DNA of 16,793 nucleotides from Prasinococcaceae sp. CCMP 1430 (Eukaryota; Prasinodermophyta; Palmophyllophyceae; Prasinococcales; Prasinococcaceae). The notes beneath the pieces are model-generated. The model had not been told where the DNA came from and searched no databases. It saw nothing but the letters and a program-made list of their open reading frames with translations. Every line of letters begins with the position of its first letter. Position 1 is the stretch's first letter. Of this stretch, positions 16,729 to 16,793 are shown piece after piece. Where the stretch lies: positions 207,694-224,486 of the forward strand of contig RQSC01000014.1 in NCBI GenBank assembly GCA_013416795.1, in the 5' to 3' direction. Made by a program: the position numbers and the translations under genes.

Positions 16729-16793
16729 ATGGCCCGCGGCGCCCCCGCCCCGCCCTGCCCACCCGCCCGGCCCGGCCCCGCCAGCGGCCTCGC
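16729..16793 (+). CDS. Possible start of a gene running off the right edge
   Basis: ATG at 16729 in GAGACATGGCC, a good eukaryotic start context, opens a frame to the window end (about 21 codons): MARGAPAPPCPPARPGPASG. The Arg/Pro/Ala-rich content without acidic residues could be an organelle-targeting or disordered N-terminus, or chance. A plus-strand gene here would continue the alternating gene pattern. No family can be named. Confidence 0.2.
   Translation, partial: MARGAPAPPCPPARPGPASGL

Noticed and set aside
1-16793. CRISPR arrays, insertion sequences, tRNA/rRNA genes, prokaryotic operons
   Set aside because: I saw no regularly spaced repeats, transposase motifs, tRNA A/B boxes or rRNA segments; the gene content is eukaryotic nuclear.

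Overview
The window looks like GC-rich nuclear DNA from a unicellular, flagellated eukaryote, most plausibly an alga. The proteins are eukaryotic: delta-tubulin, syntaxin-5, an LF4/MOK kinase and a mitochondrial Rieske protein. The introns are spliceosomal GT-AG introns, with no operons or Shine-Dalgarno logic. A haptophyte or similar GC-rich alga would fit the compact layout, low intron number and CG-rich spacers, but the sequence alone does not settle the lineage. Delta-tubulin and an LF4-type kinase together indicate an organism that builds flagella on triplet-microtubule basal bodies.

Layout, left to right: an ADCK1-like UbiB/ABC1 kinase (+, 5' end outside the window); a CAG microsatellite; an S4-RluA pseudouridine synthase (-); delta-tubulin (+, 2 exons); a WDR54-like beta-propeller protein (+, 2 exons); a mitochondrial-type uL24/MRPL24 (-); an AMMECR1-family protein (+); the mitochondrial Rieske iron-sulfur protein (-, 2 exons, the first encoding a presequence); a syntaxin-5/Sed5 Qa-SNARE (+, 3 exons); and an LF4/MOK kinase (-, at least 2 exons, the very 5' exon not resolved). 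The last ~1.6 kb contains no gene I can recognise, but it has several hairpins, simple repeats and a possible gene start at the right edge.

Genes alternate strand almost perfectly, so the spacers fall into two classes. The 3'-to-3' spacers are short and carry small AT-rich islands that stand out from the GC-rich surroundings (candidate 3'-end signals). The 5'-to-5' spacers are 330-880 nt, GC-rich and likely bidirectional promoters. Four of six introns I could place by homology and reading frame use the donor GTGCGT.

The genes belong to unrelated housekeeping processes: mitochondrial respiration and translation, lipid/quinone-linked kinase, Golgi SNARE, RNA modification, and flagella. I see no mobile element, CRISPR array, defence island or novel multi-gene system. 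The points most worth checking are the altered KxGQ motif of the ADCK1-like kinase, the His/Ser/Tyr/Gly-rich tail of the LF4 kinase, the divergent active-site motifs of the pseudouridine synthase, and the non-coding repeats and hairpins.
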